Origin: Grammothele lineata
Lineage: Eukaryota; Basidiomycota; Agaricomycetes; Polyporales; Polyporaceae
Direction of reading: 5' to 3'
NCBI GenBank assembly: GCA_002150815.3
Contig: NDFF03000042.1
Span: 1-59,147, forward strand
Length of the DNA: 59,147 nt
The notes beneath the pieces are model-generated. The model was not told the DNA's origin. It was given only the letters and a program-made list of their open reading frames with translations, and made no database searches. Positions 1 to 13,477 of the stretch are shown here, in pieces (position 1 is the first letter of the stretch; the number at the start of each line of letters is the position of its first letter). The position numbers and the translations under genes are program-made.

Positions 1-1009
1 AATAACGTGCAACCTCGTTTCTTCTACGTTCGTAGTCAGTTATAAGAGCGTGGAATATAGAAAAGACGAAGGTCTTGTAGACTAATGGTTTTCTTGCAGA
101 TGTTAGTTGGAGTGCCCTGGTTCGATTCCCTGTCTATACCAAGTCTATGCCAAACGTATAGGGTGATAATCAAAACCCCCCATGGCGATATCACGCGGCT
201 AACGTAAGTAAAGTGGAGTAAGTAACAAGCACAACACTACCGAAAGCGCCCTGGCTTCGGCTATCCTTTTGGTTGATGGAATCACAACCTGACCGATGCG
301 ACTTGCAATGGTTCGGCTCTGGATTACAATCCCGTAGGCGGCTCGCAACCCGATTGCGATGATTTTCTCCTTGGTTACGATGCATTGCCAATCCGGGACC
401 GGGTTGAGGCGATCTCAACCGATTTCGATCAATTGGGATCGCGGTCCGTTTTCTCCGACATTGGCCCCGGATTGTATAGGCACATCCTTCTGGCGCATTC
501 CTCCTCCACCAGATAGCGGTGCGCGCGCATGCGGGGAACTTCAGCTAAAGTGCGACATGCCTGACTTGTGCTGCTCAACGCCTCAGTGGGCAAGTGTGTG
601 TCCAGTAGATGTTCTTGGAGTGTCTTGTGACCTCCTCAAGCTGATCCTATGACGTCCGATGCGGGGCGTCCAACGAGGGTATATCGAGGGGGACAGCCCA
701 GTAAGTGGGCGCAAAATAACGTACGTAGACCGCGATGTACGTCCCATCTGGCTGTTCTTTCACGTCCTTTCGACAAGCCGGAACCACGCTTTCGCCGATA
801 AGCAGCTTGCGAAGGCTGGGCGGGTCGGGACTCCGACACAGATCTGGCGACTTGAGGCGCGCAGGTCGGTCCACCTGATTATTTAATTGGCTCCCTCTGC
901 CCTTCTACCGCTCTCTAACTCGACCTCGAACACAGCGCATCCTACTTGTGCTCGTTTGCCCTTCCCACCCCACCCTCGTGTGAACGCTTTCCATACGTCT
1001 TCTGCAGTA
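1..1009. other. Intergenic region, no supported gene
   Basis: No open frame here has the codon use or splice structure of the neighbouring genes. A tRNA-like stretch at 71-140 has a good B box and an A-box-like segment, but its T stem pairs badly, so it is not called a tRNA. The last 100 bases are pyrimidine-rich and probably hold the promoter and 5' leader of the dioxygenase gene starting at 1010. Confidence 0.5.
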
Positions 1010-2475
1010 ATGGCCATCGAAGTCCTGCCCCTGCCCGTTCCTCCCACCGCTGACGCCGAGAAGCTCAAGGACTTCGGCAGAGAAGTGCGGGGTGTGAAAC
1101 CCGGCGAGCTCTCCCCAGAGGAGTTCAAGGAGGTCCACGATCTCCTCTACAAGGTCACTACAGTGCTTGATCAGGCGTGAACCAGCTCACTGAGTACCAG
1201 ATGATCAGCACGGTGCGCTCCTCTTCCGCGATGCAGACCTCTCCCCCGAGCAGCAGTATGCTTTGACCAAAGTACGCACCTCCTCTACTGCTTGCCCCGA
1301 CTGCATGCTCATTATACTAGGCCTTTGATCCTACATCTGAGAGCTACGGGCATGGGAACAAGAAGACTGAGGGCGAGAAAAAGTCCATCCTGCATCCTGA
1401 CCTCAAGACCATTCCCCGCGTGCCCCAGGTGCAGCTCATCGGCAACGGTATGGTTTATGACCATGAGGGACTCGCCGAGGCGAAACTCAAGCATCCTTCA
1501 CACACCACCTTCCACAAGACCCGCGTCTCTCCTGAGGACGAGGCTAAGGGGTATACTCGCTACTATCGCTGGCACATCGACGCCGCGCTCTACGACCTGT
1601 CCCCTCCCAAGGTGACGACCCTGTATGGCGTCACTGTTCCTCACGGATCGCACCAGACAGTTCGCTACGACGACGGCACGGGTGACGAGCTCGAGGTGCC
1701 CCTCGGGACGACCGCGTTTGTCGATGGAAAGCTGATGTTCGACATCCTCCCGCCGGAGCTCAAGAGCGTCGCCGTCCGCACGAAGGTTAGGTACTCGCCG
1801 CACCCCTACGTGTGGATGGCCCCTGCGCATGCGCTGCCGACTGGTCTCGGGATTGAGTCGGAGGGCTTGGAGATGTCGCTCGAGGAGCTGCCGCCTTGGG
1901 AGGAGTCGAAGGTCAAGGTTCTCCCGATGGTACGTCTCATGATCCTCTGCGCCTTGGGCATCCTGTTCATGCTTGCTTGTAGCTTTGGAAGAACCCTGTT
2001 ACGGGGGAACTGCACCTCCAGGTTCACCCTTGCGGTGTTGCTGAGCTGATCATCGACCCTCTTCCTGAGGGCGCGAAGCGTGACGGTGCTCTTTATCCCG
2101 ACGGCGTGCATCTCAAAGACCTCAAAGAGGTCCGCGGTCTTCTGTACAAGATGCAACGCCCGGCCATTGCCCCTAACGTGAGTGCTCTTCTCTGTTCTAG
2201 ATGGCCACACGACCTCACGTCTTTGCAATTCTCATAATACAGCTGGTGTACCCTCACGACTGGTAAGTTCCCAAACACATCTCTGATGCGTACAGTTGCT
2301 GAACGAAGTGTGCAGGCGCGAGAAGGACCTTGTTCTCTTCCACAACCGGGGCGTGCTGCACACGGTTGTCGGTGCGTTCACTCCTGATCAGGTCCGCGCG
2401 TTCCACCAGTGCAACCTGGCTGCTTCGAGCGATCCTGTTGGACCCACGACGGATGACGTCAAGAAGTGGGCGTGA
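1010..2475 (+). CDS. xanA: Xanthine dioxygenase-like Fe(II)/2-oxoglutarate enzyme
   Basis: Six exons (1010-1153, 1209-1271, 1321-1929, 1983-2177, 2243-2262, 2316-2475) give about 396 residues of the TauD/TfdA fold. The iron-binding HxD is in WHIDAALY (His154, Asp156); the distal histidine is probably the one in NRGVLH near residue 359. A substrate-side YDDG and PHG segment lies between. In Aspergillus and Schizosaccharomyces this subfamily oxidises xanthine to uric acid with 2-oxoglutarate, replacing xanthine dehydrogenase in purine use; it is soluble. The length fits XanA (roughly 370). Exon 1 could end slightly later than 1153, since the donor GTCACT is weak. A general sulfonate dioxygenase of the same fold is the main alternative. 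Confidence 0.72.
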
Positions 2476-2938
2476 GGAGTATGCTGGTGTCGTTTAGGCT
2501 TCTGTACGAGATGTACGAGTAGTATCCTCTTGACAATTTCGAGCTACTTGATATGTACGGATGATGTCCCTCCCCGCCCCGACTCGCGATGTGGTGAAAG
2601 GTATTCCGAAGGTTGCGAGATAACGCCGCGATATACGGCTGCGCAGCTACTGCGGGGACCAGCTGCTCGTACTTCCACGATCATGTTGCCGAGCTGCGCC
2701 CGAAGTAAAAGTCACATGATGTGCTATAGTTGCTGCTTCGCCGACGGACGGTGCGCTGGCTACCACCTGTACGGCGCTGTTCTCTCTTTTGCGCTCTCTT
2801 GTCCTTTCGTTTCTACGCTCTGGTTGCTCTCGCGTATCCTTGACTTGAAGTAGTAATCACCCGGACAGCGTCGGCTGGTTCGCGCTGCATTCGAGAGCAA
2901 GCCCTCAGCCACACAGTCCCAACTTACCGAGGTACAAC
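2476..2938. other. Intergenic region
   Basis: Holds the 3' end of the dioxygenase transcript and the promoter of the mannosidase gene. No coding signal seen. Confidence 0.5.
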
Positions 2939-5528
2939 ATGTCCGGATCGGAAGTGCGTAAACGGGGTGCAGGAGCCGGGACAAAGGGGGACGCGAAGCA
3001 GGCCAATGTGAGTCAACCGCTGTCTGTTCTCATTATGCGGAGAGTTGAGCGAGGCATGATGTGGGGGTGCAGGGACAGAAGCAGAAGGGAGAAAGCCAAA
3101 AGGGCAAGGACGCCGCGACGGCGGGGTCTTCGGGCCTGATCTCATTGCTGGTGGTACTCGCGGCCTCGACGTTTGCCGTGCTAGTCTACCGGGTACGTCT
3201 TACTGCTTCTGGCCGGTACGAACCGGGGCTTACAAGAGTGCGCGCGTTCGCAGGATCCTTCATTAGTGAAGGACCCAATCTACGAGTTCCTCGGCTTCGA
3301 GGGGGACCCGTTCGCATCAACACCACCCACCAATGCGGGTTTCGTGGCGGACATACCGAAGAGGGACGCAGTGGTAGAGGCGTTCAAGGTGAGTCTAACA
3401 CAGACCCTTGTTCGCGCATGGCTCTCTGACGCTCCTTGGTCGACCAGCACGCATGGCTAGCATACGGTGAGCACATTGACTTGGGTCCGCCTGCGGACGT
3501 GCATCTGATATGGAGCAGAGCGCGACGCGATGGGCGACGACGAGTACCACCCTATCAGCCACCAGGGAACGAACCTGACGGAGGCGGGGGGCATCGGCTA
3601 CACCGTCGTCGACTCGATCGACACTATGCTCATCATGGGCCTCGACGAGGAGTATCAGCGCGCGCGGCAGTGGGTCAAGACGAAGATGGAGCTCGACCGC
3701 GACGCCAACTTCAATACGTTTGAGGTACGTCTCATCGTCTCGCCCGCGCCTGTCGCCTTCCCCTTGCTCATGCGGTGGACACACGACCGCTCACAGACGA
3801 CGATCCGCGTGCTCGGCGGCCTCCTCTCCGCATACCACTTCTCCGAGGACCCGCTCTTCCTCGAGAAAGCGGTCGACCTCGCGGACCGCATCATGCCCGC
3901 GTTCGACACGCCCTCGGGGCTGCCGCTCTCGCTCATCAACCTCGCGCAGCGCAAGGGCGTTGCGGATAAGGACAACCAGGGGCTTGTGAGCACGGCCGAG
4001 GTGTCGACGCTCCAGCTCGAGTTCAGGTACCTCAGCTTCCTGACGGAGAACGACGCGTACTGGGATGCGGCAGAGCGGGTAGGTTTGTGCTGTATGGGAT
4101 GCGATGATAGGAGTCTAAAGAGTAGTGTTAAGGTTATGAAGACGATCAAGGCCGCGAGCCTGACGACAGGGCTCGCGTCTATATTCATGCAGCCAGATGA
4201 CGGCCGGTTTGTGCTCTCGGCGATTCGTCTTGGCTCTCGAGGAGACTCATACTATGAGTACTTGCTGTGAGTACTGCGTTGCGTCGGTCTTTCTCCATAC
4301 TGACCATTGGAGCAGGAAGCAGTACCTACAAACTGTGAGCGTCTTACCCTTATCATAGACGCGAGTACTAATATCCAAGGCAGAACATGACGGAACCTGT
4401 GTATCAAGAGGTATGTCTCTTTCGCACTCCGTTGTGTACGGTTCTCACAATGCTGTGCAGATGTATAACGGTGCCATGGACGGTGTTCACAATCACCTCA
4501 TCTCAAAGAGCCAATTCGCAAAAGTGACTTACACCTCCGAACTCATCCCCGAGCGCAACGCTATGGGTCAGATGTGCGCCATCCTTCTCATTCATCCTTC
4601 CCCACATCCCCTGATTTCCCCTGCAGCTCCTGGCGCCTCACCCCCAAACAAGACCACCTCGCGTGCTTCCTCGGTGGTTCGCTCATGCTCGGCGCAGCGA
4701 CCAGCGGCGCCGTCTCTTTACCCGTCTCGATCCCGCCGCGCCACGGCGAGCTCACCCCGAGCGGGAAGCGCGACTGGCAGACGGGCGTGGAGCTCATCGA
4801 GACCTGCATGCTCACGCACGACACCGCGACGGGCCTCTCGCCCGAGATCGCGCACTTTAGGATTCCGAGCGATGGTATTATGGGGTCTACGGTCGCGCAG
4901 GATTGGTACATCAAGGGCGCGCAGTACGTACTTACCCTACATGCTACCTCTTCTCTTTGCCGTACCTCAGAGAGGCAGCATGCTCACTGCTGACGCCGCT
5001 GTTGCAGACCAGGGGCGCCCGCGCCGTACGACGCGCGGTACATCCTCCGTCCGGAGACGGTCGAGTCGCTGTTCATCGCCTACCGCCTGACGGGCGACGA
5101 CAAGTACCGGCGGTACGGGTGGCAGATCTTCCAGGCGATCGAGAAGCACTGCAGGGTCGAGACGGGCGGGTACGCGAGCGTGCTCAACGTCGACGCCGTG
5201 CCTGTCGAGCATGAGGATAAGATGGAGACGTTCTTGATGGTGAGTTAGCCGCGGGGTGGTGTGCGGAGTGGTGTGCTGACGGGCTGGTTGGCAGAGCGAG
5301 ACGCTGAAGTACCTGTACTTGCTGTTCGAAGACGATACAGTCATCCCATTGTCAAGTAAGTCACAGCCCTAGTGGTCGTGCGCTTAGCAGAAGCTGATAG
5401 ATATCCCCAGAATACGTCTTCAACACTGAAGTATGTCGCCTTCCGCTGACTGCGTACGACTTCGCTGACCCGTTCCACAGGCGCACCCCGTCCCGATCAT
5501 CCACACCACGCGGAAAGCGAACTTCTGA
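2939..5528 (+). CDS. GH47 mannosyl-oligosaccharide alpha-1,2-mannosidase
   Basis: Fifteen exons rebuild a 593-residue class I mannosidase. It is a type II membrane protein: a short basic N-terminus, then a hydrophobic anchor at about residues 38-60 (SLLVVLAASTFAVLVY). The catalytic domain shows the family blocks in order: IDTMLIMGL, TIRVLGGLLSAY, LEFRYLS, DHLACFLGG, RPETVESLFIAYR, KMETFLMSETLKYLY and near the end VFNTEAHP, whose Thr binds the catalytic calcium in known structures. Such enzymes trim mannose from N-glycans in the ER or Golgi. Two coding exons are only 19-20 bases (3448-3466, 4316-4334), and one is 27 bases (4384-4410); phases all agree. Start chosen at the first ATG giving the membrane anchor. 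Confidence 0.93.
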
Positions 5529-6114
5529 GTCCCTCAGGGGGACCCGTGTACTGCCTAGATGCCCACTCATCGCGCTACTCCCATGTCCGCATATACATAT
5601 TTATCACGTTCGCTGTCGTCTATGCTATTCTAATCTCCGCCTCATACTGTCCCATGTCCGTCGGTCCGTCTACAATCAATCAACGGCATACAAGGCATGG
5701 GTTATATCGCCTAGTGGTACATGATCTCCTACATTCAAGCATACACATCCAAGAAGCACCGCATAACGGTGGAGGCAAGGTGATAAGTGATATCCGATAA
5801 GTCTGTAAGGACGGTGAGTCGTGCGAGAGTCGTTACTGCGGAGTGATGAGGACTATGTGGTACAAGGACTGGTCCGCGTGGTGGTGTCCTTCGTAGGAAA
5901 GGTCAGGTCGGATATGGTATGGTGGGGTGACTGACAATTATGTAGCTTTGTATGTGTCCCAATAAGTTATGTTGAGGTTATCAAGGGCGCCCTAGAGGAC
6001 GAGAGTCGAAGAACAGAAGGTAGCTGGAAGGTGCAAGAAATGTCCGCCCGTGGACGCACGCGTGTCGGGGCGGCAGAGACTGACGAAGTTCCTCTGGTGG
6101 GGCCATCCGACTTC
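5529..6114. other. 3' flanks of two convergent genes
   Basis: Lies between the ends of the mannosidase (plus) and an unknown gene (minus), so it should hold both 3' untranslated regions and terminators. No coding signal seen. Confidence 0.5.
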
Positions 6115-6936
6115 TCAAGCGGCGTTCGCGACGACGGTGGCGTACGAGGGCGGCGCGATGCGCCCCTCGTCGAGCTCGTCTGCCGAGATGTGCTCCCATG
6201 GCTCGTCGAGCTCCGCCTCGTCCGAGAGTTGGTCGTCCAGCGCGATCACGACCGGTACGCCCGGCACCAGCTCGAACTCGCCCGCTGTCAATCCCCAACC
6301 TCTCAGTTCATGCTACGCAGCAAGGGAGAAGACGGAGAACGGAGGCACACCTTTACTCCTGCGCGCCTTAGCGGGCCGCGCGAGCGCCGAGAGCTGGACT
6401 TCGACCCCGACTCCAAGCGCGGACACCGGACTCCCCACGCGCGCCCGCGCAGCGCGCTCCACCACGTCCACGACAATATCCTCGACCGGACTCGCGCGGA
6501 ACGCCTCGTGGCCCTCTCCAGCAGCGCGCCGCCCCTCAAAGTCTGTGTCCAGGCTGACCGTGTCCTTCAAGTGGGTGCTCGCGGCCTTCCTCTCCTTGGT
6601 AGAGGACGCGTCGCGCCCGTGAGCTACGGCGGGGGTAGGTGCGGAGGAGAGGGTGGAGCGCTCGAGCTCGCGTCTGGCGCGCTCTTTGCGCTGGCGGGTG
6701 CGCTTGCGGTCGCGCTCGTATGCACGCTTGGCCTTGAGGACGATGCTGTCGTTCTCGAGCGGGGCGGCATCTGGGGACGTTGGGCGGTCCCCCGCAGGTG
6801 ACTCGACTTCTGCTGCTGGGGTAGATTCTGTTCCGGGAGCGGTAGACTCGGTGGGGATAGCGGGGGCAACGTCGAGTGCTGCGGGACGGGTGGCGCGGCG
6901 GATGCGGAGGGAGTTGGGGGTCGTGAACACGGGCAT
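6115..6936 (-). CDS. Unknown protein with a basic helical segment
   Basis: Two exons (6351-6936 and 6115-6284 on the minus strand) joined through a GTGTGC..GACAG intron give 251 residues. The first exon alone runs into a stop; the joined frame keeps normal codon use to its end. The N-terminus MPVFTTPNSLRIRRATRP is basic and could target a mitochondrion, which is an inference. A Pro/Ser/Thr/Glu-rich stretch is followed by a strongly basic segment near residues 70-95 (AYERDRKRTRQRKERARR), then a stretch ending in an acidic C-terminal part containing EPWEHISADELDEG. I do not recognise the family. The intron is the least certain part. Confidence 0.6.
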
Positions 6937-8425
6937 TATGTGTGGGCTTGTAGGGTATTGACGACGAGAGGGTATGCGTGTAGAACGTACGGCGAGGGGC
7001 GCGGGGAACAGCAGTGTTCGATGGTTGGTGGTGGCGATGGTGGTGGTAAGAGAGCAGGTCGCGGTTATCGGAGGGGGAGAGTGATAAGGCGTACGTGCTC
7101 GGAGGACAAGGCGCGGGTGGCGGGGGATCACCGCCCCCGTAATGGTGGGGCGCTGGTTTCGGGGCTGGGACGCATCGCTGCAGGCGTCCGAGGTGGCACC
7201 GGAGCGTGCGAGGTCGTTCCTGGTGCGCACGCTCGCCGTGGCACGTTTGAGAGACCCAGTGCAGCGCAGTCGTTGACCGTGGACGGGCCATCGAGCGGCC
7301 GCTCCGAGCGAGACGAGTCGAGTATGACGCCATTCCTCGCAGACGCTTGCCTTTTCTGGGGGCTGCCCGCCCATGTGCGCCCGCGGCGGCGCGGCGGTGG
7401 CATCCTTATTAGGCACCGTCCGTTATCGCACGCCGGAGCACAAATGACACCTGCGCGACGCCATTGGCCGTATGTGCGGACGAGTCAGAGCGTTTGTATG
7501 TGCATGTCGCTGCCAGAATTAGTATCCAAGGGTTGCACATGTTCTCATACTACGTCTGGCAACGGTCTGGCAACTTGGCAAGGCACTAACGCCGCCTGGC
7601 AAGCCATTGGACAACATCGGCGATACTAAACAGGTTTCAAGGATGCATATAGATCCTCGTGTGGTCTTCGCCCATTGATCCACGGCGCGTGCAAGCGCTT
7701 ACGCCTCGGGTTTCTGTCCGGAGGAAATCCCAAGACTTCCCCCGGATAGACACCAAAGGACGTGTAAATGCTGTCGAAGCTTCTCGCGGAAGGTGCGGAC
7801 ATACGTACACCGTTGAAGGCACGATGAGTGACGACGAGTGACTCACAGACGCGGCATTCGGACATCACAAATACCCATCCGCCGATTCGCAATGTACGAA
7901 TGCCGTATACGTGCTCGATCGCAGCGAACGGCGTCGGTCTACCTGGAGACCCGATAGAAGACACTCTGGACGAATCGATGAGAGCGTAATCGCGAGAACG
8001 TCGTAGCGTTCTGCTGGCATCGACCTGTCTCCAGTTCCAAGCTAGACCAAGCACCTGTAAGCCACGCGAAAGCGCCGACCGGGACGGTTCTAATCGCAAA
8101 AAATTCACCGTCGCGATACATACGTCTTGACTCGGAGGCTGGCCTGCACTCGAACGGTGGATCGAGCAGAAGAAGGAAAGGGCTCATACGAGGCCGTCGG
8201 AGAAGCGGTCCAGAGCGCGGAGAACATCGTCCGAGCAAGAGGCAGTTCTAGGACCGTGTCGTCCGAGTCGACGAGCTTGACTATTTTCTGACTTGGATTC
8301 GGCATGGATCAACTGTAGATAAGCGCCCACGCCTGGCTTGGGGTCACCGTGGGAATCCTGGCGTAGTAGAAGAACATCGGCGAACGCGACTGAAGCCCAT
8401 CGTCTCTCTCCCTCACTCCATCGAT
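6937..8425. other. Long intergenic region upstream of enolase
   Basis: About 1.5 kb with no convincing gene. Around 7554-7606 the heptamer CTGGCAA occurs three times with near copies between, which could be a small regulatory repeat or chance. A 160-codon minus-strand frame at 7626-8108 lacks codon bias and known motifs and was not called. The last 40 bases before the enolase ATG are CT-rich, as is common in strongly expressed fungal genes. Confidence 0.4.
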
Positions 8426-10313
<1,888 letters not shown>

Positions 10314-10643
10314 AAAAAGGGCGCTGTGTAGGCTGGAGAAGTCGCTATGCTTAGAATGTACCATTTCGCAATGTTGTGCTATAACAATCGTAGTAGTTCA
10401 CTTTCCAACTTCGAGCGAGTCGTTCGAGACGGATACGATACGCGCTGGTCCCGTGACCGTGTCTTGGATCTGGGGGCCAATTGTCATTGACGAGGCGCCC
10501 ATGTGGACTCCGCCACATTGACCCGGCTTGCACATCATCTCGCCTCAACACACACCGCCTCCGCCTGGACCTGCATATAGATACCTACTCCATTCACCTC
10601 CATCGTTCGCTTGCTGGCAACCCTCGAGGAGTACAGACCGATA
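10314..10643. other. Enolase 3' flank and promoter of the next gene
   Basis: No coding signal. Likely carries the enolase terminator and the leader of the poly(A) polymerase gene. Confidence 0.5.
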
Positions 10644-12867
10644 ATGTGAGTCTCTCACGCCGCCGCGTTGTCGAGACACGGATGTCGTCAGCCAGTGTTG
10701 ACCACCGACTGCGCGCGAAAGGGACCCAAGCGCCGCCGTCGCTGCTGGTCCGAGCAACATACCCCCGCCGCCGATCAACCCCACGAACGTGTCGGAGAGG
10801 AGGCCGGACAACAAGAGGAAGCGCAGGCCGAAGCGGAAGCGGATCGCGAGCGAGGCTAGCACGAGCGTTGCTGGGGAGTCCGCTGGCGGGCGTGTGCGGA
10901 AGGAGAATGGGGACGCAACGAGTGTGAATGAGAATAAGGAGGTGGGGGTGGAGGGGAAGGAGGCTCCTGGGAGTACTCGGAGTGGAGAGCAGGAGGATGA
11001 GGAGGAGGTCGAAGAGGGTACATGGCCGTGGTTGGAGGGGCTGGGGCCGACCGCTTACGAGAGCAAGGAGCAGAGGTACGTCGTCCCTCCATGCCCTTCT
11101 CCCTTTGAATTAGGAGAGCCAACCGACATGTATGTACACCTGTGACGGGTTCGGGCAGGCTGCACGACGAGATCGTCGCGTTCTTCAACTACATGACCCC
11201 GACGCCGGACGAGCGCCATGCGCGCGCGATGGTCATCGCGCAGGTCTCTGAGGTTGCGCGGAGGCGGTTCCCGAAGGGCACCGTCGACACCTTCGGGAGC
11301 GTTGAGCAGAACCTGTACCTCCCTGATGCGTACGTCCTTTTTTCATCACAGTCGAAGCCCTCGCCTCGCTAACGCAGTACGCTCTTCTTTCCTTCATATA
11401 CCCTTCCGTTGCTACCCCGCTCTCGCTATACCGGCGTGTGGATGCCCCCAGCGACACGGACCTAGTGATCACGATGCCGTTCACATACGATGACGAGACG
11501 CGGAAACGGTCGCTGTTCCAGCTCGCAGCGCGCATGTCACACCATTCGTGCAGGTCATCCACCGCGCGCGTGTGCCCGTCATCTCCTTCCAGACTGTGCC
11601 TGACCTTGGTGAACACCCTGCCGTCTCATGCTGGACTTTGTAACTCATATCCGTGTCTGTCTTCGCACTCTCGACGCCGCAGGATCGCTCAAGATCGACA
11701 TCAGTCTCAACGCGACAGATGGGATCCGCGCGGTGCCTATTCTGCGGGACTACTTCGACCGCATGCCCGCGCTCCGCTTCCTCGTGCTCGTCCTTAAGGC
11801 GCTCCTCTCTCGCCATGGGCTCAATACGGCGTCAAGCAGCGGCCTCAGCAGCTATGGGCTTGTCTGCCTTGCGGTATCCTTCCTCCAGCGTAACCCACGC
11901 GAGCGCCCGCAAGACCACCTCGAGAAGCCGATAGAGAACGAGGCGCTAGGTGGGCTCTTGATGGACTTCTTGGGGTATTATGGGCATGACTTCGACTACG
12001 AGGGGAGCGTGGTAAGCGTCAAGGAGGGTAAGCTGTTGACTAAGGAGGAGAAGGGGTGGGTGAACCCGCACAACCAGTACAGCCTCGCGATCGAGTGTAT
12101 CTTGAACCCAGGTGAGCGTCTTGCCCCTCTACTAGCCTACAAGCATTCTGATGTATGTATACGTCGCAGATAACGATGTCGGCAGGCCGACGAGCAAGAT
12201 TGGGCGGATACGCGAACTGTTCAGGAAGTCGTACGCGAAGTTGCAGGCGTATACTCTCGAGGGCGATCCCTCCGCCTACAACGTCCTAGGCACCATCCTG
12301 GGCGTCACGTCTTCTGTGAGTCTCCTCTCTTTTCGTCCCAGAGGCCAGCAGGCTACACGCACTAATGACGCCCTCTCTTTTCGGCCTCCCCAACAGACTC
12401 TTGAACACCGCGCCCTATTGAAGGACATCGTCGCCTCTGGCCGTCTCTCGCGCGCATTGAACGATGTCTCCCTCTCTGCCCAGAACGCAGCTGCAGCTCG
12501 TCGTCCGCCCCAACACCAAAGATACGGCGGCGGTCAGCGACCGCAGAACAGCCACCCACACGGACTCCCACAGAAGCCGGGCGCCCCCGGCCCGAGCCCC
12601 GCGCCTACACCCACGTCCGTTCCGCCTCGTCAGGCGCACGCCCTTCCCCCACGGCCAAAAGCTGCTCCGTATGTACCCCAGGGCCCGAGCTTCGGCGCAC
12701 TGCGTGCCGCGGCGGCGAGCTCCCAGCAGGCAGTGAGCAACGGCCAGGCGGCCGGGAACGACAAGGGGCAGCAGACTAGTACCGGTAATGGCCACAGCGA
12801 CTCGCACTCGTCGCGAAGCAGCCGCTCGGAGGCGGAACACCCGCCCAGGCGGCGGCGGAAGAAGTAG
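10644..12867 (+). CDS. TRF4: Trf4/Cid14-type non-canonical poly(A) polymerase, frame broken once
   Basis: Nuclear polymerase that adds short A tails to aberrant RNAs for exosome decay (TRAMP complex). Nucleotidyltransferase motif FGSVEQNLYLPDADTDLV holds two catalytic aspartates (DxD); the third is in LKIDISLN. The PAP-associated part has SYGLVCLAVSFLQ and the segment NPDNDVGRPTSKI; N-terminus is Lys/Arg-rich then acidic, C-terminus Pro/Gln/Ser-rich with a basic end. Exons: 10644-10645, 10722-11075, 11159-11329, 11452-11608, 11683-12111, 12170-12315, 12397-12867. The start is inferred: AT ends exon 1 and the G of ATG opens exon 2. Between about 11530 and 11554 the frame must shift by one base (missing base) to pass from LFQLAAR to VQVIHRARVPVISF, with no intron available. 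Confidence 0.85.
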
Positions 12868-13477
12868 AGCGCTGTATAACACTCCCGTTTCACGATTTAG
12901 GATTAACGACTGCGTCAAGGTGGGGAAGCGTATATACCGATATTCTCTTACGCTGTTATGTATGGATTTGTAGTATGCGGCCACTAGTAGTAGTATCTGT
13001 AGTTCTTACTTCGAACACTCGTAGTGCATCAGCTTAATATACGGATAACACACTCCTACAACCTTGTTGCTTGTGAGTCTACTATAGTGATTGGCCTTGT
13101 CTTGAGTCCTCGCGATGGAGTACGTAGATCTACGAATTGCAAAAACTGGCCCTAACATGAAGTGAAGCTATAATCAAGGCTACCTTACAACTTTACAAGA
13201 ACTAGATGTCAGGATCGTGCTCAGGAGGCGCCGTGAACGCCTTACATAAATGCCCTTCCCGCCACTCCCGCACGTGGGGGCCTGCGGGCTTGAGGGATAC
13301 CTCGTCTCGGACAGTGAACGTATCTGTGGTTAGATAAGCGCCGACGTGTTTCATGGGGGTTCCCACGGTGTTCAGCTGAATTCCTTGGAGCCATGCCTCT
13401 ACTCTTCCGTCTCTCTCCTCCTTGTTTCCGCCATCTGTTCTTGCACACATTCTCCTCGGGGCTAGTTCTCTCGTACG
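12868..13477. other. Intergenic region with a possible minus-strand ORF
   Basis: Contains the 3' flank of the polymerase gene. On the minus strand 13202-13450 is an 82-codon frame that reads like ordinary protein (for instance HVGAYLTTDTFTVRDE and HLCKAFTAPPEHDPDI) and ends in a stop. It has no recognised motif and no clear upstream exon, so it may be a remnant or the last exon of a gene; low confidence. Confidence 0.3.

Noticed and set aside
71..140. tRNA-like sequence with GGTTCGATTCC B box
   Set aside because: Only about three of five T-stem pairs and five of seven acceptor pairs form, and no clear anticodon stem is seen. It may be a decayed tRNA or SINE piece.
7626..8108. 160-codon minus-strand frame
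   Set aside because: No motif, unusual composition and no splice partner; likely chance.
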